Shown one piece after another: positions 61,178-64,000 of a stretch of DNA of 64,000 bases. Position numbers and translations under genes: made by a program. The first letter of the stretch is position 1. Each line of letters opens with the position of its first letter. Origin of the DNA: Skeletonema tropicum (Eukaryota > Bacillariophyta > Thalassiosirophyceae > Thalassiosirales > Thalassiosiraceae); assembly GCA_037178625.1 (NCBI GenBank), contig CM074138.1, forward strand, positions 1,612,001-1,676,000. The letters are read 5' to 3'. The notes under the pieces were generated by a model. The model had not been told where the DNA came from and searched no databases. It saw only the letters and a list, made by a program, of their open reading frames with translations.

Positions 61178-62220
61178 TCGTGTGGCCACTAGCGTAATGG
61201 AATTTCACCATTTTTGGAGGGGGTTGAAAATTGCAGGTTGAAATTTCAGAAATTTCAGAAATTTCAAGGGATTAAATTTCACTCTAGCTTATCCTGAGAT
61301 AGTCGTAATACTTTGCACTCTGCAGTCAACACATCACTCTAAGAGAGACTGTCAGCAAGCTTCTTTCCAAGCATCTTCTTCGCATCCATGATATGACGGA
61401 GGTTTTCCTTCCCTCGAAGAAGTGCAACACCAGTTGGATCCTTCATCCTATTCCTATCCTTCACAAGAATGCTGTTCTTCAGAGGTTTGGCCCTACGCTC
61501 ACAATCCATCGATGAGAGCGGTATGGGAGTTGGCAAGTGTTTTTGCATGATCATTAAGATCCCCTGCAGGGTTTTTGTAGGATGGGTTGCCCACAATTTC
61601 CTCACAGTAGAGTTTACCGCAAAGGGCACCATGAATTGGTCCTTCACACATCATGCACTGATGATCAGCCGGGTTGTTGAGGGGGGAGTTCTTCATGCCA
61701 CAAAGGGCGTTGGCGGCGCATGTCAAAAGCATTATTGTTGAAGATTATTGAATTGTTGTTGTTATTGCCAGGCAAACTATGACAGCGTGGTAGACGGCAG
61801 AGTGAACAAAAAGTTGATTTGTGCACATACCCGCACCCAAAATAAGAGCCATCCGCGCCCAAAATCATCTGGTACATGCCAATGCAGGAACACGCATGTA
61901 AGCTGAATTACTACGAAGGAATAAGTAATACTGCATTGTTAGTCGCCAGCATTTTGGTGAAGAGTTACTCTCCGCTGAGTTGACAAACTCATCATCTGGA
62001 TGGTGCGTGGTGTTCTTTGGGGTTTGGTGGTTGGTGGAATGAAGGGTCTTAGGTTATTTTTGTGCTACGTGTTGGTTCAGTACCATCCGTTCGCGCCAGA
62101 ATTTTTGTGAAATTTCATTGTTGGCCAAAATTGGTGCAACTTTCACCCTGTAAATTTCACGAAAGTTGCAGTAGTGAAATTTCACCCTTTTGAAATTCCA
62201 TTACGCTAGTGGCCACACGA
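61178..62220. mobile_element. Inner TIR element (1043 bp) with perfect 30-bp TIRs
   Basis: 61178-61207 and 62191-62220 are perfect inverted complements over 30 bp (core GTGGCCACTAGCGTAATGG). Subterminal GAAATTTCA/TGAAATTTC-rich sequence resembles the ends of the element at 2546-4321, so the two belong to related families. It carries the two coding remnants described at 61339-61732. Confidence 0.7.
61339..61732 (-). pseudogene. Internally deleted transposase-like gene
   Basis: From ATG 61732 the minus strand reads MLLTCAANALCGMKNSPLNN, then HQCMMCEGPIHGALCG, a C4/CCHC-like zinc-finger N-terminus. In another frame, 61500-61339 reads SMDCERRAKPLKNSIL, RNRMKDPTGVALLRGKENLR and AKKMLGKKLADSLS to a stop, a C-terminus shared with 3163-3537. 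The simplest reading is an N-terminus and a C-terminus brought together by an internal deletion that also shifted frame, making this a deletion derivative of a larger autonomous element. Confidence 0.5.
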
Positions 62221-62347
62221 ATCCGTCTGAGACGTTCATCGGGGAAATGTGCAACAAAATGACAATTCGTACAGTGATTCCCGGTAATGTTAGGTAAATG
62301 TGCAAAAAGGCATAAATTCGTCTCGTGTGTAGAGCGCAAAGACTGCC

Positions 62348-63510
62348 CCTAGAGTATGTATGGTAGTGGTAGGAGTAGGATGCGGACGCGTGTTGTTTAT
62401 GACTATAGATAAAGATGATAAAGGCAACATTTGCTGGTTTTTGTCTAATCTGTAGCTTCACTCGTGACCACATTCACATTTGCCGCCATGCACACGAGAT
62501 ACAAACTAATCGAATCCGATTCCGATGCTCAAATAGATTGGATGATAGTGATAGAAAGAATGGACGTACCCCATTCCTGATTAGTTTCTCTTGCCGAGAG
62601 AGAGACACCCTCTCTAGAGTGCCGATACAAAAAGGAGAACTTAACCCAGGATGGGCTCGGGTAGTCCCCGAGGACGCCCGAGCCTACTGGGTACGGATTG
62701 GTCGATGTAGGTGGATAGTGAACGCTTTGGAGCAGGCAAGACCGAATTGTTGGAGGTATAGGAAGTGGATTTTTGGGTTGGGTACGGTGTAGGAGTGGCC
62801 GTAGAATTTCTGGTGGGCTGGTATGGATTAGGACCACGACGAGTTCACGAGTAGGAGAACAACGTGTGGGGCCGTGCTTTGGATTTGGAGGTATTCGAGG
62901 TACATCTTGGCAGCTTGAGGTCGATTGGAGGTGAAGGAGAGCGGTTGAATTTGAATCGTGTCGGCGCCGAAAAGGAATCTGCGGATCATTGGGCTTTGCC
63001 CCCATAGGGACGTATTGCAAACATTTGAAGGATTATGATGTCCGTGAGGACCTGAGGAGGGTTCGAAGAACGTCTTCTCTCGTCATTGTGTTGGTGGTGA
63101 CAATACTTACACACTTGAGAGTACATCTCTAGCTAGAGATGAGAAGGTAATCATTTCTACATCTCTCGGATAACACGCTAGAGAAGGCACGAGTGCTACC
63201 GACCTCTTTACGTATCAACATCCTTTAATGTTATGTTATGAGCACAAAAGGCACTTTATTTCGACTATTTTTTGCTTCTAAGATGGCTAGAGAGATTGTT
63301 GCAAGAGCTCAAGAGATACTTAAGAAAGTCGCTTAGCAGCAATGGCAAGGACATTGTGGAGTAACTTCTCGTGTGTTCAACTTGAAATGAAAGCTAAAGC
63401 TTTACCATAGTCATAATATCGAATATTCAAACATACGAAATAAATACTAAGCTATAAGTAATCAAATGTTATTCTGCACTAACAAAAAACAGAACAAGAA
63501 CTCTGCGTTC
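62348..63510. other. Intergenic, no gene supported
   Basis: About 1.16 kb. GGCTCGGG at about 62654 and CCCGAGCC at about 62677 form a hairpin. Open frames of 125-163 codons overlap each other on opposite strands and have no recognisable content. Confidence 0.35.
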
Positions 63511-64000
63511 CTACTGAAGGACACCACAGGCGACACGAGGATAGGTTCCATCGCCAAGTACGACGTCAACTTGGGTGCCAACTTCACCGTGAATGACGAC
63601 TGCGTGGCCTTTGTTATCCTCGTATCCATATCCATTGTCGAAGTGAAAGTAGGCAGTAGTTTTGCCGTCTTCGTCAGTAGAGTAGCCAGTTCCAGTTGGT
63701 GCAAGACTGCTGGCAATGTTGAACCAAGCGTCGCCGTCTCCTTTCGGGCCTTCACCGTTCAACAAAGCGCTATTCCAGTAGTGACCTCCCTGCAACGCTG
63801 AGTCCGTGCATGCCATCCCTGAATGACGAAGAGCGCATATAATATGTATGTACGGGTACGGCAATGAGAAAGGACCTCTATCAGAAAGATTGAACAATCA
63901 AAATGATGTTACTCACCCTCATGAATATGTACTCCTCCAGCAATCAATTCAGGTAAACCTTCGACTTTCATCTTGAAACTGCCAGTGTTTTCTCCCAGAG
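63511..64000 (-). CDS. Cu/Zn superoxide dismutase-like protein (partial)
   Basis: The 3' part of a minus-strand gene; the 5' end lies beyond the window. Exons 63917-64000 (partial) and 63511-63818, with a 98-bp GT-AG intron. The spliced protein reads GGVHIHEGMACTDSALQGGH, then YWNSALLNGEGPKGDGDAWF, DNKGHAVVIHGEVG and RVACGVLQ at the end. The HIHEG, GGHYW, HAVVIHG and ACGV elements match the Cu/Zn-SOD fold. The usual DLG metal-loop signature is not evident, so it may be a divergent or non-catalytic SOD-like domain. Localisation cannot be judged without the N-terminus. Confidence 0.7.

Larger units (their letters stand above)
59490..62347. mobile_element. Outer TIR element (2.86 kb) containing a nested element
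   Basis: The terminal inverted repeats at 59490-59523 and 62314-62347 match at 32 of 34 positions (TCTTTGCGCTCTACACACGA core). The span from 59560 to 61178 has no open frame of note and is rich in CACACGAG words and AT-rich sequence. The inner element at 61178-62220 lies near the right end. No target duplication was identified. Confidence 0.55.

Noticed and set aside
62529..63020. 163-codon minus-strand ORF
   Set aside because: Pro/Ser/Arg-rich, overlaps an opposite-strand frame, no domain and no intron-exon logic.

Overview
The window is nuclear DNA of a photosynthetic stramenopile, most probably a centric diatom. It carries a fucoxanthin-chlorophyll a/c light-harvesting gene and plastid precursors with an FAP-type presequence motif. 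Its spliceosomal introns are short (about 80-130 bp), genes are compact and lie on both strands, and there are many small terminal-inverted-repeat (TIR) elements and diatom-type retrotransposon debris. No tRNA, rRNA or CRISPR array was found. An assembly gap of 500 N lies at 28362-28861.

Layout. 1-5.5 kb: a retrotransposon fragment at the left edge, a four-helix membrane protein, a MITE-like element and a 1.8-kb TIR element holding a transposase remnant. 5.5-28 kb is gene-rich: a small hypothetical protein, a secreted JmjC/cupin-type oxygenase, a giant MATH-ankyrin protein, a membrane EF-hand protein (3 exons), a long coiled-coil protein, a plastid DUF1517 protein, an ankyrin protein, a light-harvesting protein, a D-aminoacyl-tRNA deacylase with a leader peptide, and an ALDH9-type betaine aldehyde dehydrogenase. 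29-38 kb: a Helitron replicase/helicase of about 2740 aa encoded across one 101-bp intron. 38-43 kb: a RING protein, a 496-bp MITE and a repeat-rich hypothetical protein.

43.3-53.6 kb is the most striking part. Two nearly identical ~308-bp inverted repeats bound a 10.2-kb block. The block contains an unusual histone H3 (K9I, R17H, K36R, K79M), both subunits of class I ribonucleotide reductase, and a nucleotidyltransferase-like gene split by a TA-flanked 1983-bp TIR element whose removal restores one reading frame. Just outside the right repeat are a MORN protein and dUTPase. Three dNTP-metabolism genes (RNR large subunit, RNR small subunit, dUTPase) thus lie within about 10 kb, next to a histone. 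An E2F-like palindrome sits upstream of the RNR large subunit. This suggests an S-phase neighbourhood, though co-regulation is an inference.

55-64 kb: a putative rhamnosyltransferase-like type II membrane protein, an ER-retained (SDEL) thioredoxin/PDI-like protein, two nested TIR elements, and the 3' part of a Cu/Zn-SOD-like gene running off the right edge. All intron calls were made by hand from GT-AG (once GC-AG) boundaries and reading-frame continuity; no transcript data were available.
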